From Rickettsia typhi (lineage in GTDB: Bacteria; Pseudomonadota; Alphaproteobacteria; Rickettsiales; UBA1997), in assembly GCA_945890035.1 (NCBI GenBank), contig CAMDCJ010000003.1, positions 1 through 38,075 on the forward strand: DNA of 38,075 bases. The letters run 5' to 3'. Positions 1 to 9,907 of this stretch are shown piece after piece. The position numbers and the translations under genes are program-made. The stretch's first letter is position 1. Each line of letters starts with the position of its first letter. Under the pieces are notes generated by a model, which saw only the letters and a program-made list of their open reading frames with translations, had not been told where the DNA came from and did not search any database.

Positions 1-357
1 GGTTTGTCCAGCTAATAAATCTGTATTCACGTCAGCTTTTCTCTCAATCAATGTCTGACACATTTTAAGATTGCCAGTGCTACAAGCCAAATAAAGATCT
101 TTTTTTAAATCATGTTCAGGTGTTTTGGTTTTAGCAAGAGATAATACGAATCTCGCTGCTAGCTTAAATGCCAAAGTAAATTTTGAGAGTGTCGATAATT
201 TTTTCGGAGAAGAATCAGGGTTAACGGTATAATTAGCTTCCACTTCTGTATTCGAATTTCTTTTTTCAGGACTCAAAAGGGACTCTAAAAGGGACTTTAT
301 TTGCTTACCTGCAATTGATGAAGATGCAACTCCTTTTGACCTGAATTTTAATGACAT
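1..357 (-). CDS. Ankyrin-repeat-like protein, N-terminal part, truncated by window edge
   Basis: Manual translation of the minus strand from ATG at 357-355 gives 119 uninterrupted codons: MSLKFRSKGVASSSIAGKQIK...DLYLACSTGNLKMCQTLIERKADVNTDLLAGQT. 'LYLACSTGNLKMCQTLIERKADVN' resembles an ankyrin repeat. Absent from the ORF track because it runs off the edge. Confidence 0.7.
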   Translation of the reverse strand, partial: MSLKFRSKGVASSSIAGKQIKSLLESLLSPEKRNSNTEVEANYTVNPDSSPKKLSTLSKFTLAFKLAARFVLSLAKTKTPEHDLKKDLYLACSTGNLKMCQTLIERKADVNTDLLAGQT

Positions 358-512
358 AATTTTACCTAATGCTTGTATTGATTAATCTAAAAAAATCATG
401 GTTAAAATCTATAAATTTTATACCAAAGTAAAAATGTATGTAAGTTCAATGAATTTTTTATAAATCAAAGTTTATTAGTCAATACAGTTCACAATTAATT
501 AAAGCTTTTTAA

Positions 513-1157
513 TTATTGCTTCGGAGATTTTTTAGAATTTTTAACGGAAGGTTTGCCATTTTCGAGTCTTAAACTATCGATTCTTTTTTTAAGATTTTCT
601 AAGAATTTATCCATGCCTTCTTCATTAATTGACGAGTTAAATTCTGAGCGCTGAGTTTCGATTAAGCTTACTCCTTCAGCGATAAAATCAACTATAAAAA
701 AACTTCCTTCATTTTCTTTGATGCGAAAATCAAAAAAGATTGCTACATCAGAATTTTTTGGAATAAATTCACTTTTAACCAAATAAAAATTACTTTGTTT
801 TTCAACTGAATTTACTGCAAATTTTTTACCATCATAGCTATTAAACTTAGGGCCGTAAGTGTTGATCATGAATTCGCGATACATTGACATAAACTGTTTT
901 TTTTGTTCTTCATTGGCAGTTTTATGATTTTTACCAAGAACAAATCGCGCAATCCACTTAGAGTCGGTTGATTTATCAATGATATTAATAATTTTTTGTT
1001 TCTTTTGAAATTCGCTTAAAGATTTATCTTTGGCAACATCAATAATTTGATCTCCAATAATTTGTACAAATTTTCTAATCATTTCTTGAGGAGTGTCGTT
1101 TTGAGCGAGGGCATCAAAGCTAAAAAACAAAAATAAAGTTAATAAAATTTTTTTCAT
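513..1157 (-). CDS. mlaC: MlaC/Ttg2D-type phospholipid-transport periplasmic protein
   Basis: 214 aa with signal peptide; 'WIARFVLGKNHKTANEEQKKQFMSMYREFMINTYGPKF' is typical of MlaC; adjacent to mlaA. Confidence 0.85.
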   Translation of the reverse strand: MKKILLTLFLFFSFDALAQNDTPQEMIRKFVQIIGDQIIDVAKDKSLSEFQKKQKIINIIDKSTDSKWIARFVLGKNHKTANEEQKKQFMSMYREFMINTYGPKFNSYDGKKFAVNSVEKQSNFYLVKSEFIPKNSDVAIFFDFRIKENEGSFFIVDFIAEGVSLIETQRSEFNSSINEEGMDKFLENLKKRIDSLRLENGKPSVKNSKKSPKQ

Positions 1158-1168
1158 ATATTTATTAT

Positions 1169-1957
1169 TTAATTATCTATTTGAGCTAACCTTCTTTGCA
1201 AGTAGGCGCTTCTAATCGTGGCATATGGATCAAATGAATCTTTGCGAATGTTGTCAAAAATGTCAAGAAGTTCTTCGCGATTACCGATAACTTTTATGAC
1301 GGTATTGGCGACGCGATATTTGCCCTCAAGAAAATCAGAGTTCCCGCCAATATTTAAAATATCAAAACCCATTGGGTCTAAGGAGCGATCAAATATAAAT
1401 CCGCCCAAATCGCGAGCGTTAGAAGGTCCAAAAAAAGGTAGCATTAAGAAATTGCTTGAGCTTGCGCCCCAATAGCCAAGAGTTTGTCCAAAATCTTCTC
1501 TTTCATAATCGATACCTTTTTTTCTGGCAACTTCAAAAAATCCGCCAAGTCCTAGAGTGCTATTGATCAAGAAGCTTGAAATTGTGGCTAAGCCATTATC
1601 AACTTTACCTTGTGCAAAAGAATTTAAAGCGGAAATTGGCAAAGTTAAATTATCAAGAAAGTTGCGGATTGAAGTTCGAGCCGGCTTTGGAACTGATTTG
1701 CGATATGATCGGGCGATATGCTCAAGGAAATAGCGGTCAAGGGTGTCGTTAAATTTATAAACTTTGCGATTAAAATTTTCAAAAGGATCGTGAATTGAAC
1801 CTTTATTAATCTCGCTTTCAAATTTAGCAAACTCTTTTTCAAAATCGGCATTATTTTCTTGGGCGCTTGAATTATAGCAAATAGGGCTGGTTAATATAAA
1901 AAAACCAACAAAAAAACTCAAATTTAAGGGATTAATTTTTATAATTTTATACATCAA
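1169..1957 (-). CDS. mlaA: MlaA/VacJ family lipoprotein
   Basis: 262 aa; 'DPFENFNRKVYKFNDTLDRYFL', 'NFLDNLTLPISALNSFAQGK', 'FGQTLGYWGASSSNFLMLPFFGPSNARD' are VacJ/MlaA motifs. Confidence 0.93.
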   Translation of the reverse strand: MMYKIIKINPLNLSFFVGFFILTSPICYNSSAQENNADFEKEFAKFESEINKGSIHDPFENFNRKVYKFNDTLDRYFLEHIARSYRKSVPKPARTSIRNFLDNLTLPISALNSFAQGKVDNGLATISSFLINSTLGLGGFFEVARKKGIDYEREDFGQTLGYWGASSSNFLMLPFFGPSNARDLGGFIFDRSLDPMGFDILNIGGNSDFLEGKYRVANTVIKVIGNREELLDIFDNIRKDSFDPYATIRSAYLQRRLAQIDN

Positions 1958-2397
1958 ATTTCGGATGAGTTAATTTGGCTATTTATTTTTTCTAGTAACT
2001 CATAAAACTTTGGGTCAAGTTCGGCATTTTTAGCAATCAAATTATCAAGAATTTTTTTAGCCTTATAAGGCTTATCACGAAGCATCGCGATATAGGCAAG
2101 TTGATAATGAGCTTCGTAAAATTTTGGCCAAAATTTGGTCATAATAAAAAATCTAAAACTGGCATCGCTCAAATTGCCTTTTTCGAGATGGCTAATTCCA
2201 AGTTTATAATTTGTTTCAACGAGATTTTTAGATTTTTCTTTGATTGAGTAATATTCTTTTTCCGCCAACTCTTTTTTTTCAGATAAAAATTCTGAAAAAT
2301 TGCCTAAATTTTTTTGAATTTTTGAGGCAATTTTTGTAGACGAAGCTTCCTTTGCAGATTCTTTGCCGAGGGCTTTATTAATTAAATATTTAATCAT
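1954..2397 (-). CDS. Small TPR-like protein
   Basis: 147 aa; 'YKLGISHLEKGNLSDASFRFFIMTKFWPKFYEAHYQLAYIAMLRDKPYKAKKILDNLI' is TPR-like. Confidence 0.6.
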   Translation of the reverse strand: MIKYLINKALGKESAKEASSTKIASKIQKNLGNFSEFLSEKKELAEKEYYSIKEKSKNLVETNYKLGISHLEKGNLSDASFRFFIMTKFWPKFYEAHYQLAYIAMLRDKPYKAKKILDNLIAKNAELDPKFYELLEKINSQINSSEI

Positions 2398-3157
2398 TTT
2401 TAAAATAAATAAAATAACATACTGACCAACTTAATTTTTTATAAGTTAAAGCATCTTGAAAATTTTTCAAATAGAAAGTTTTTAATTCTTGAAAACTTTT
2501 TTTATTATTATTCGGTAAATAATAATTTACACCAATTTTTTTAAAAGATTTTAAGGCTTCGATGAGATTTAAAAATTTTTCGTAAATTTTTTCGTTAATA
2601 AAACTTTTTTTAATAAATCGATGGCCCTCTAAAATATTTAATAACTCTTGTTTATCAGGCATTTTATTAATTAAAAAAGGCGAGTTTTTTAATTCTTGAA
2701 AACTTTGATTATCCGGAATTGAAAATGCTAAAATTGCGCGCGGTTTTAATAGTTTTTTTAGAACATTAAAGAGATTTTCAAAATCTTCAATCCATTGCAA
2801 CGAAAAAGATGAAATTATTGCGTCAAAGCTTGATTCAGCGAATGGCAAGCTTTCAATATCGGCGCAGATTTTTATAATTTTTTTTGGATTTTTTTGAAAA
2901 TTATTCAACATTTCTAAACTTAAATCGAGCTCGTAAATTTCACAATTATCAATTTTCTTTAAGAGATTTTTAGCAACAAAACTGGTGCCACTTCCCAAAT
3001 CAAGAATTCTAATTTTTTGATTGCTGTTCGGTGTATAATTTTCTATAAAAAGTTGGCATAATTTTTTAGCAACTTTTTTTTGAATATTGGCGCTTAAGTT
3101 GTATTCACTAGCTTTAGAAGAAAAATTATAATTAATTATTTTTTTGTTAAAACTCAT
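2390..3157 (-). CDS. SAM-dependent methyltransferase, BioC-like
   Basis: 255 aa; 'RILDLGSGTSFVAKNLL', 'DIESLPFAESSFDAIISSFSLQWIEDF' resemble BioC malonyl-ACP methyltransferase motifs. Confidence 0.7.
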   Translation of the reverse strand: MSFNKKIINYNFSSKASEYNLSANIQKKVAKKLCQLFIENYTPNSNQKIRILDLGSGTSFVAKNLLKKIDNCEIYELDLSLEMLNNFQKNPKKIIKICADIESLPFAESSFDAIISSFSLQWIEDFENLFNVLKKLLKPRAILAFSIPDNQSFQELKNSPFLINKMPDKQELLNILEGHRFIKKSFINEKIYEKFLNLIEALKSFKKIGVNYYLPNNNKKSFQELKTFYLKNFQDALTYKKLSWSVCYFIYFKND

Positions 3158-3172
3158 GGTTATTAATAAAAT

Positions 3173-4282
3173 CTAAGAATAATTATTTTTGTCTAAATCT
3201 TCGATTAACTTAACAATATGATCGACTAAATCTGAGCTATTTACTTTGTGATTTGGCTTGCCATCAATATAAACATTATGGCGATCGCTTCCTCCGCCCG
3301 TAATGCCAATTTGTGTGTGCGCTGCTTCGCCAAGTCCGTTGACAACGCAACCAAGAATCGAAACGGTGATTGGATTTTTAATATGTTCAATTCTTTTTTC
3401 AACTTCTTCGACGGTTTTAATAACATCAAAACCTTGTCTTGCGCAAGACGGGCATGAAATTAAATTGACTCCGCGATGACGAAGTCCGAGAGACTTTAAA
3501 ATTTGATATGCAACTTTTACTTCTTCTTTTGGATCGGCCGAAAGCGAAACGCGCATTGTGTCGCCAATGCCTTGCCATAATAAACTGCCAAGCCCAATTG
3601 ACGATTTAACGGTTCCGGCGGAAAGGCTTCCCGCTTCGGTAATACCAATATGTAAAGGATAATCGCAAGCTTCCGACAAGGCTTTATAACTGGCGACCGC
3701 TAAAAAAACATCGGACGCTTTAACGCTGATTTTAAAATTAAAAAAATCATTATCTTCGAGAATTTTAATGTGTCTTTGCGCCGATTCAACTAAGGCTTCG
3801 GGTGTTGGAGTTTTGTATTTTTGTAAAATGTCATTTTCGAGTGAGCCAGCATTGACGCCGATGCGAATCGAACAGCCATAATCTTTGGCGGCTTTTATTA
3901 CTTCGCGAACTTTATCGTCTGAGCCAATATTTCCGGGGTTAATTCTCAAGCATTTTGCGCCGGCAATTGCCGATTCGATGGCTCGACGATAATGAAAATG
4001 AATGTCGGCAATAATTGGCACGGGACAATGTGGAATAATTTTCGCTAAAGCTTCGGAGGATTCTTGATCGGGAACCGAAATTCTGATTAATTCAGCCCCA
4101 ACTTCGTGGCATTCATTAACTTGACGAATTGTTGCTTGAACATCGACGGTTTTGGTGTTAGTCATGGTTTGCACAACAATTGGGGCATCGCCTCCAATTG
4201 CAACATTGCCGACAAAAATTTGTTTAGATTTGCGACGATGAATTGCGCGATATGGACGGATTTCGTTAATTTTATCTTGCAT
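3173..4282 (-). CDS. ispG: 4-hydroxy-3-methylbut-2-enyl diphosphate synthase (MEP pathway)
   Basis: 369 aa; '[22 protein letters not shown]', '[29 protein letters not shown]', '[12 protein letters not shown]', '[10 protein letters not shown]'. Confidence 0.97.
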   Translation of the reverse strand: MQDKINEIRPYRAIHRRKSKQIFVGNVAIGGDAPIVVQTMTNTKTVDVQATIRQVNECHEVGAELIRISVPDQESSEALAKIIPHCPVPIIADIHFHYRRAIESAIAGAKCLRINPGNIGSDDKVREVIKAAKDYGCSIRIGVNAGSLENDILQKYKTPTPEALVESAQRHIKILEDNDFFNFKISVKASDVFLAVASYKALSEACDYPLHIGITEAGSLSAGTVKSSIGLGSLLWQGIGDTMRVSLSADPKEEVKVAYQILKSLGLRHRGVNLISCPSCARQGFDVIKTVEEVEKRIEHIKNPITVSILGCVVNGLGEAAHTQIGITGGGSDRHNVYIDGKPNHKVNSSDLVDHIVKLIEDLDKNNYS

Positions 4283-4287
4283 AAATT

Positions 4288-5340
4288 TTATGAGATATTT
4301 TTAAAAAAATTAGTAATTTTAGCATGATTTTTTTGTAGTAAAAAATTAATTTTAGAGTCGTTAATTTTTGCAATATTTATAATCGAAATAAAGTCTATGA
4401 AGCCTTGACCGCCATAGTTTTTAAATGATTGAATTTTATTAATTTTTAAAAGACTTAAAATCATCAAAAAGCGGAAAAAAATTACTTCAAAATTCTTTTC
4501 AAAAAATTGTTCGGTGGAATTATCGAAAATAATTTTGTCATCAATAAAACCTTTAAAGTCTTTGTCTTCTAAGGTTTGATTGATATTAAAATTCTTTAAA
4601 TTTTCAATATAATTTTCTAAATTATCAAAAAATTCTTCGTAAAAAACTTGCAAATATTTTTGGTTTAAATCGAAAATATCTTTCCAGATTTCTGGATTTG
4701 AATCATCTAAGCGAAAAGCGTTTTTAAAAAAATTATTTTCAATATTTTTTAAAGAAAATTCGGTGCATAAAAATGATAAAAATTGGGGCAAATGAGAAAC
4801 GAGGCCATAAATTTCATCATGTTTTTGGGCTTCAATGAAATCAGGAATTGCGCCAATTATTTGCGCGATTTTAAAAATTTCTTGAGCCTTTTCGGCGTTA
4901 TTATTGTTTTTGCAAATCAAGAATTTTTTATTTAAAAATAAATCTTCTTGGGAATTTTCAAAACCGCTTTCAGCGCTTCCAGCAATTGGGTGGCAAGGCA
5001 CAAAATTTTGTGGAATATTTTTAATTTTAAAATCTTTAATTGAGCCGATATCAAAAATTAAAGCTTGAGAATTAATTTTGGAATTAATCTTAGAAAAAAT
5101 TTGTTGATATTGATTGAGTGGAGCGCAAATGGCGATTAAATCAAAATCACTTAAATCATCATCGAGAAGTGTAATATTTTCAATAATTTTTTGCTCTTTA
5201 GCGAGGTCGATTGCTTCAATATCAAGATCAAAGGCAAATATATTTTGTGAAATGTTGTGCTTTTTAAAAGCTTTGGCAATTGATCCGCCAAGAAGTCCGA
5301 GGCCAATTACTAATGTTTTTTTGTAAAGAATGTTTTTCAA
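4288..5340 (-). CDS. tyrA: Prephenate dehydrogenase
   Basis: 350 aa; N-terminal '[18 protein letters not shown]' Rossmann motif, '[31 protein letters not shown]', '[16 protein letters not shown]'. Confidence 0.88.
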   Translation of the reverse strand: MKNILYKKTLVIGLGLLGGSIAKAFKKHNISQNIFAFDLDIEAIDLAKEQKIIENITLLDDDLSDFDLIAICAPLNQYQQIFSKINSKINSQALIFDIGSIKDFKIKNIPQNFVPCHPIAGSAESGFENSQEDLFLNKKFLICKNNNNAEKAQEIFKIAQIIGAIPDFIEAQKHDEIYGLVSHLPQFLSFLCTEFSLKNIENNFFKNAFRLDDSNPEIWKDIFDLNQKYLQVFYEEFFDNLENYIENLKNFNINQTLEDKDFKGFIDDKIIFDNSTEQFFEKNFEVIFFRFLMILSLLKINKIQSFKNYGGQGFIDFISIINIAKINDSKINFLLQKNHAKITNFFKNIS

Positions 5341-5456
5341 AATTAGAAATAATAATAAATAAATTGCAAAAGAAAAAATTAAATTTAAATTAACAGACTT
5401 AATTAAATTTTTAAATTCTTTTTAAATTATATTTCAAAAAATTTTTAAAACAACCA

Positions 5457-5636
5457 ATGAAAAATTTTTTAATCATATTATCTCTATTACTAGGATTAGC
5501 GTCTTGCACTAATAAAGTTGTTGATATCAAAAGTCCTTGCGTTTCTAGTGAAGATGGTCCATGCGGTCCAAAAAAACCTATCAATGATTGGTGGATCAAA
5601 GACTATAAAAAACATCATTCAAATTCATTATCTTAA
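5457..5636 (+). CDS. Small predicted lipoprotein
   Basis: 59 aa, below the ORF-track cutoff: MKNFLIILSLLLGLASCTNKVVDIKSPCVSSEDGPCGPKKPINDWWIKDYKKHHSNSLS. Has an N-terminal hydrophobic segment and LASC lipobox. Confidence 0.7.
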   Translation: MKNFLIILSLLLGLASCTNKVVDIKSPCVSSEDGPCGPKKPINDWWIKDYKKHHSNSLS

Positions 5637-5654
5637 CTTTAATTTTTTAGATTT

Positions 5655-6047
5655 ATGTCGGAACAAAATAATAATGCAGTTCAAAATCAGGCTTTCGCAG
5701 ATAAATATGGAAAGAAAAAAACTTTCTCATCAACGCAAGTAGATGAAAGCGTGGTCAAAGAAAATATAGCTAATCCTTCTAGCTTTGATCAGCATAATAA
5801 GAAAGCTGTGGATCCGCAAAAAAGAGCTTTAGCGCAATATATTTATTTAGTTAGAGGCGTTGATGCTGGCAGAAATGCTTGGTATTATGTTTTAGTAGAG
5901 CGTTTAAAAGTTCAATTATTTCTTAAGGCTTTGAATGACGATATTATTCATCTTGAAAAATATGGAAAAATTCTCTATTCTGCCTACGGAGACGAGCCAC
6001 CTGCTAATGTTACACAAGCCATTAAAGATGAATATGGTATTAGTTAA
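5655..6047 (+). CDS. Conserved-looking hypothetical protein
   Basis: 130 aa ORF 19 bp downstream of the small lipoprotein, same strand, between it and the S41 peptidase; no domain recognised. Confidence 0.7.
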   Translation: MSEQNNNAVQNQAFADKYGKKKTFSSTQVDESVVKENIANPSSFDQHNKKAVDPQKRALAQYIYLVRGVDAGRNAWYYVLVERLKVQLFLKALNDDIIHLEKYGKILYSAYGDEPPANVTQAIKDEYGIS

Positions 6048-6106
6048 TTTTAAAAAAATTAACTAAAATTAGCCAAAAATTTTAACCAGATAAACTATAT
6101 TAAATT

Positions 6107-7444
6107 ATGAAAAATTTAAAACTTACTGCGATCGTTGTTGCTTCGGTTTTTGTTGGATTTTTTTCGGCAATTTCTTTTGCGCAAATTCAAGCAGTAGGTT
6201 CCAAGCCTTCAGAAAATAAAATCAGATATTCCGATGATTTTTTAAGTCAAGTCCTAGAGCGCATTAAGAAAGATTATGTTGAAGAAAAATCTGAAAGTCA
6301 ATTAGTTGAGGCCGCCGCTTCAGGAATTTTATCTTCGCTTGATCCGCATTCTTCTTTTTTAAACGCCGAGGATCTTAAAGAAATGAGCATCCACACCAAA
6401 GGCGAATTTGGTGGAGTCGGTATTGAAATTACTACTGAAATGTCGGTGGCAAAAGTTGTTTCAGCAATTGAAGATACTCCAGCATATCGCGCCGATATTA
6501 AGTCGGGAGACTTTATAGTTCGCATCGATGGTAAATCAACATATTCAATGAGAATCGATGAGATTGTTAAGAAAATTCGTGGTAAAGCCAACACGCCAGT
6601 AAAGCTCACAATCTATCGTAAAGGCGAAAAAGAACCTCTCGAAAAAACAATTATTCGTCGTATCATTAAAATTAAGCCAATAAAATCAAGTCGCTTTAAT
6701 GATGTTGCTTATATTAAAATTACTAATTTTTCAGAAAAAACTTTTACTGAACTTCAAGCGGATTTAAAAAAATTAAAAACACAAATCGGCGAAAAAAATC
6801 TTAAAGGATTGGTTCTTGATTTGCGCAATAATCCAGGTGGCTTACTTGATCAAGCAATCGAAGTGAGTGCCGGATTTCTTGATAAAGATAAAATCGTGGT
6901 TTCTATTAAAGGAAAAGTGGGACTTTTAAAAGAATTTAAAACTGAAAATAATCAATTTTTAGTGCCAAATTTGCCGATCGTTGTATTGATAAATGAAGGT
7001 TCCGCATCAGCTTCTGAAATAGTTGCGGGAGCTTTGCAAGATCACAAAAGAGCGGTTATCATGGGTTCGAAATCTTTTGGCAAAGGTTCGGTGCAAACTA
7101 TAATTCCTCTTGAAAATAATCAAGGCGCTTTAAAAATGACCACCGCACTTTATTATACGCCTTCTGGTCGTTCAATTCAAGCCATGGGAATTGAACCAGA
7201 TATCGAGCTTGTGCAAGCTTCAATTGAAAAACAAAAAAATCTTGAGCGCGATTCTGAAGCTGATTTAAAAGGTCATATTGAACTTAAAATTAAAGATTCA
7301 ATTGAAAAAACTGCCAAATCTTCTAAAGAAAAACAAAAAATTGTTGACGAAAATATCGACATTTATCAAAAGGATTATCAATTGGCGAGAGCGCTTGATT
7401 TAATTCGTGGCATCGGCCTTTATAACTCTATTATAAAAAAATAA
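6107..7444 (+). CDS. ctpA: Carboxy-terminal processing protease (S41 family, PDZ)
   Basis: 445 aa; 'LDPHSSFLNAEDLKEM', PDZ region, 'LVLDLRNNPGGLLDQAI', 'INEGSASASEIVAGALQDHKRAVIMGSKSFGKGSVQT'. Confidence 0.95.
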   Translation: MKNLKLTAIVVASVFVGFFSAISFAQIQAVGSKPSENKIRYSDDFLSQVLERIKKDYVEEKSESQLVEAAASGILSSLDPHSSFLNAEDLKEMSIHTKGEFGGVGIEITTEMSVAKVVSAIEDTPAYRADIKSGDFIVRIDGKSTYSMRIDEIVKKIRGKANTPVKLTIYRKGEKEPLEKTIIRRIIKIKPIKSSRFNDVAYIKITNFSEKTFTELQADLKKLKTQIGEKNLKGLVLDLRNNPGGLLDQAIEVSAGFLDKDKIVVSIKGKVGLLKEFKTENNQFLVPNLPIVVLINEGSASASEIVAGALQDHKRAVIMGSKSFGKGSVQTIIPLENNQGALKMTTALYYTPSGRSIQAMGIEPDIELVQASIEKQKNLERDSEADLKGHIELKIKDSIEKTAKSSKEKQKIVDENIDIYQKDYQLARALDLIRGIGLYNSIIKK

Positions 7445-8391
7445 TGCAATATTTTTTAGTAATATTTTTTAGCCTCTTGAGCTTCAATTCTTTGGCTAAA
7501 AATATTACTACAAATTATCAAAAAATTCTTCCAGAAAAGCCAATTTCTCAAATTCTTGTCAACAACAAAATCATCACCAAAGATGAAATTGACGAGAGAT
7601 TTGAGTTTCTAATTAAGACTTCCAAATTAAAAATTGATAAGAAAAATCAGCGCAATATTTGGAGAAATATGATTGCCAAAAGAATGGCGGAAGAAGAGCT
7701 TATTCTTCAAAAAGCTAAAATTTACAAAATCACAATCGATCCAAAAGAATTAGATTTTAAAATTGAAAGTTTTGCTCAAAAAAATCATAAGAATCTTGTA
7801 AAATTTAAATTATTTTTGCAGAAAAATAATTGGAATTTTGCAAATTTTCAAAAACAAATTGAGGTGGAGTTGGTTTGGAAAAAAATTATCGAAGAAGTCA
7901 TTAAACCTTCTGTTAGCGTAAGTATCATAGAAATAAAAGAATGGCTAGAAAAAGAGAAAATTGAAGGGCAAAATGATAAATATTTGTTACAAGATTTTTT
8001 GATTGAAAATTCTTTGAATTCACAAGAATTTGCGGATAAAATTTATGAAGAATTGAGTTCGCAAGATAACTTCAAAAATTTTATAAATAATTTTTTGTTA
8101 TTAAAAACAAAAGAAAACTCTCAAAATACTAGTTGGTTTTGGTCTTCAGAGCTAAATCAAAAAATTCATCAATCAATTTCTAATTTAAAAATCGATGAAT
8201 ATTCAAAGCCAGTTCTTCTCGAAGATGGCTGGCATATTTTTAAATTGATTGACAAAAGAAATGATTTAAAACTAAGTGATCAAGAATATGATTTTATAAA
8301 AAATCAAATCGTCAATCGAAAAACCGAGTTGGCAATAAAAAATTATCTTCAAGAATTAAGGAAGAGAGCTTTTGTTCAGTTCGAATATTAA
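7444..8391 (+). CDS. surA: SurA-like periplasmic chaperone / peptidyl-prolyl isomerase
   Basis: 315 aa with signal peptide; 'ILVNNKIITKDEIDERFEFLIKTSK' SurA N-domain and C-terminal 'PVLLEDGWHIFKLIDKR' rotamase-like segment; start overlaps the ctpA stop; rsmA is nearby. Confidence 0.8.
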   Translation: MQYFLVIFFSLLSFNSLAKNITTNYQKILPEKPISQILVNNKIITKDEIDERFEFLIKTSKLKIDKKNQRNIWRNMIAKRMAEEELILQKAKIYKITIDPKELDFKIESFAQKNHKNLVKFKLFLQKNNWNFANFQKQIEVELVWKKIIEEVIKPSVSVSIIEIKEWLEKEKIEGQNDKYLLQDFLIENSLNSQEFADKIYEELSSQDNFKNFINNFLLLKTKENSQNTSWFWSSELNQKIHQSISNLKIDEYSKPVLLEDGWHIFKLIDKRNDLKLSDQEYDFIKNQIVNRKTELAIKNYLQELRKRAFVQFEY

Positions 8392-8538
8392 ATTCAAATG
8401 AGTAAATTTGGATTAATTTTATATTCCCAAATCTAAAAAATGCTATGCTACAAATCTCACGAATCTTTGAGAGTAAGTAAAAACATTTTATTTATGCATT
8501 GTAAATGAATTGTTAATAAATTCAAAATTATATTAATT

Positions 8539-8928
8539 ATGAAAAGTAATGAAGGGGCCTTGATAAGGGAGCTCCAACTTCAGCTCCAGCTCCAGCTCCA
8601 TCTGTTGGTTCGTCGCCAAAGGCTCCACATTTAGGTCCGATTAAAAGAGAACGAGATTCAGATGATGATATTCCTGATTTGAGCTTGAATAATTTAGCTC
8701 CAGCTCCAGCTCCAGCTCCAACTCCAACTCCAACTCCAACTCCAGCTCCAACCGTCGGTTCATCGCCAAAGGCTCCACGTTTAGATTCAAATAACATAGG
8801 ACAAGGAGGAGCAAAAGTTAATAATCCTAATATGGGAAGGCGAAGGGCGTGAGAAAAAAATTAACCATCAAGCTATTTTCACCAGAATATCGAAGTTCAT
8901 TGGAGATGAGAGTGAGTTCAAGGTAAAT
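8539..8928 (+). pseudogene. Frameshifted Pro/Ala/Thr-repeat protein
   Basis: ATG at 8539 gives MKSNEG..., but the repeat frame starting near 8571 (APTSAPAPAPSVGSSPKAPHLGPIKRERDSDDDIPDLSLNNLAPAPAPAPTPTPTPTPAPTVGSSPKAPRLDSNNIGQGGAKVNNPNMGRRRA*) is out of frame with it. A plausible C-terminus (...EKKINHQAIFTRISKFIGDESEFKVN*, ending at ~8928) lies in another frame. Confidence 0.5.
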
Positions 8929-8955
8929 TAATTTTATTTAAAAATTTGCTAATAA

Positions 8956-9798
8956 TTATTTCAGAATTTGTGACATTTTCCAAAATTCTTCGATAGTTAA
9001 TTCTTCGGCGCGTTTAGTGCCAGCTATGTCGCACTTTGCAAAAATTTCTGTTAAATCTTGATTAATAAATGCGCCTTTTAACGAAGATTTGAGCATTTTG
9101 CGCCTTTGATTAAAAGCTTGTTGTACAACTTTTTCAAATTTTTTTAAATTATTTTTTTCAAAATATTTTTCAATTTTTTCGCCATTTGGAATTATTTGCA
9201 CGATGGCTGAAGTGATTTTTGGTGGTGGCGAAAACACCATTTTATTGACCTCGAATAACATTTTGGTATCGCATAAAAGATTCAACATTATTGCCAAGCG
9301 CCCATAATTTTTATCGCCAATTTTAGCGCAAATTCTTTGCACAACTTCTTTTTGAAGCATTAAATTCATCGAGGCAATTTTTGGTAAAATTTTAAGCCAT
9401 TTAAAAATTAACACAGTGCCGATATTGTAGGGCAGATTGGCTATTATTTTAAACTGAGAATTCTCCGCAAATATTTTAGTTTCATCAATTTCTAAAGCAT
9501 CGCCTTCAATAATTTCAAGTCTTGAGCCGTAAAATTCTTGCAATTCTTTGAGCGCTAAAATGCATCTTTGATCTTTCTCAATAACAAATAATTTTTTGAC
9601 GCCGGCATCGAGAATTGAGCGAGTTAATCCACCCGGTCCAGCCCCAATTTCTAGAACTTCAAAATTACTTAAATCGCCCGCCGATTTGGCAATTTTATCG
9701 GTAAAATTTTTATCGAGAATAAAATTTTGTCCTAAAGATTTTTTGGCGTCGAGTTGATATTTTTTAATTAATTCTGAAGTTGAGAGAAGTTGAGACAT
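8956..9798 (-). CDS. rsmA: 16S rRNA (adenine1518-N6/1519-N6)-dimethyltransferase
   Basis: 280 aa; 'KKSLGQNFILDKNF', 'VLEIGAGPGGLTRSIL', 'IIANLPYNIGTVLIFKWL', 'FNQRRKMLKSSLKG'. Confidence 0.96.
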   Translation of the reverse strand: MSQLLSTSELIKKYQLDAKKSLGQNFILDKNFTDKIAKSAGDLSNFEVLEIGAGPGGLTRSILDAGVKKLFVIEKDQRCILALKELQEFYGSRLEIIEGDALEIDETKIFAENSQFKIIANLPYNIGTVLIFKWLKILPKIASMNLMLQKEVVQRICAKIGDKNYGRLAIMLNLLCDTKMLFEVNKMVFSPPPKITSAIVQIIPNGEKIEKYFEKNNLKKFEKVVQQAFNQRRKMLKSSLKGAFINQDLTEIFAKCDIAGTKRAEELTIEEFWKMSQILK

Positions 9799-9907
9799 CT
9801 TGTTTTTGTTGGTTTTGAAGTGGGTATCATTCTATAAAATTTAGCAATTTTATTCTTTTAATTTGCGTAAAAAAATAAAATTTCTACGCAAATTAAATTA
9901 AAAATAG

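Noticed and set aside
1218-1475. Plus-strand 85-aa ORF and similar overlaps (1645-1851, 3241-3429, 3248-3457, 4106-4327, 5114-5326, 5411-5599, 5518-5742, 6298-6609, 10003-10227 etc.)
   Set aside because: Embedded in or antisense to strongly supported genes with recognisable protein motifs; treated as chance ORFs.
8537-8797. 86-aa minus-strand ORF rich in GVGVGAGAGA
   Set aside because: It is the antisense of the Pro/Ala/Thr repeat; the plus-strand reading gives repeated VGSSPKAP modules and acidic/basic linker, so the minus ORF is most likely spurious.
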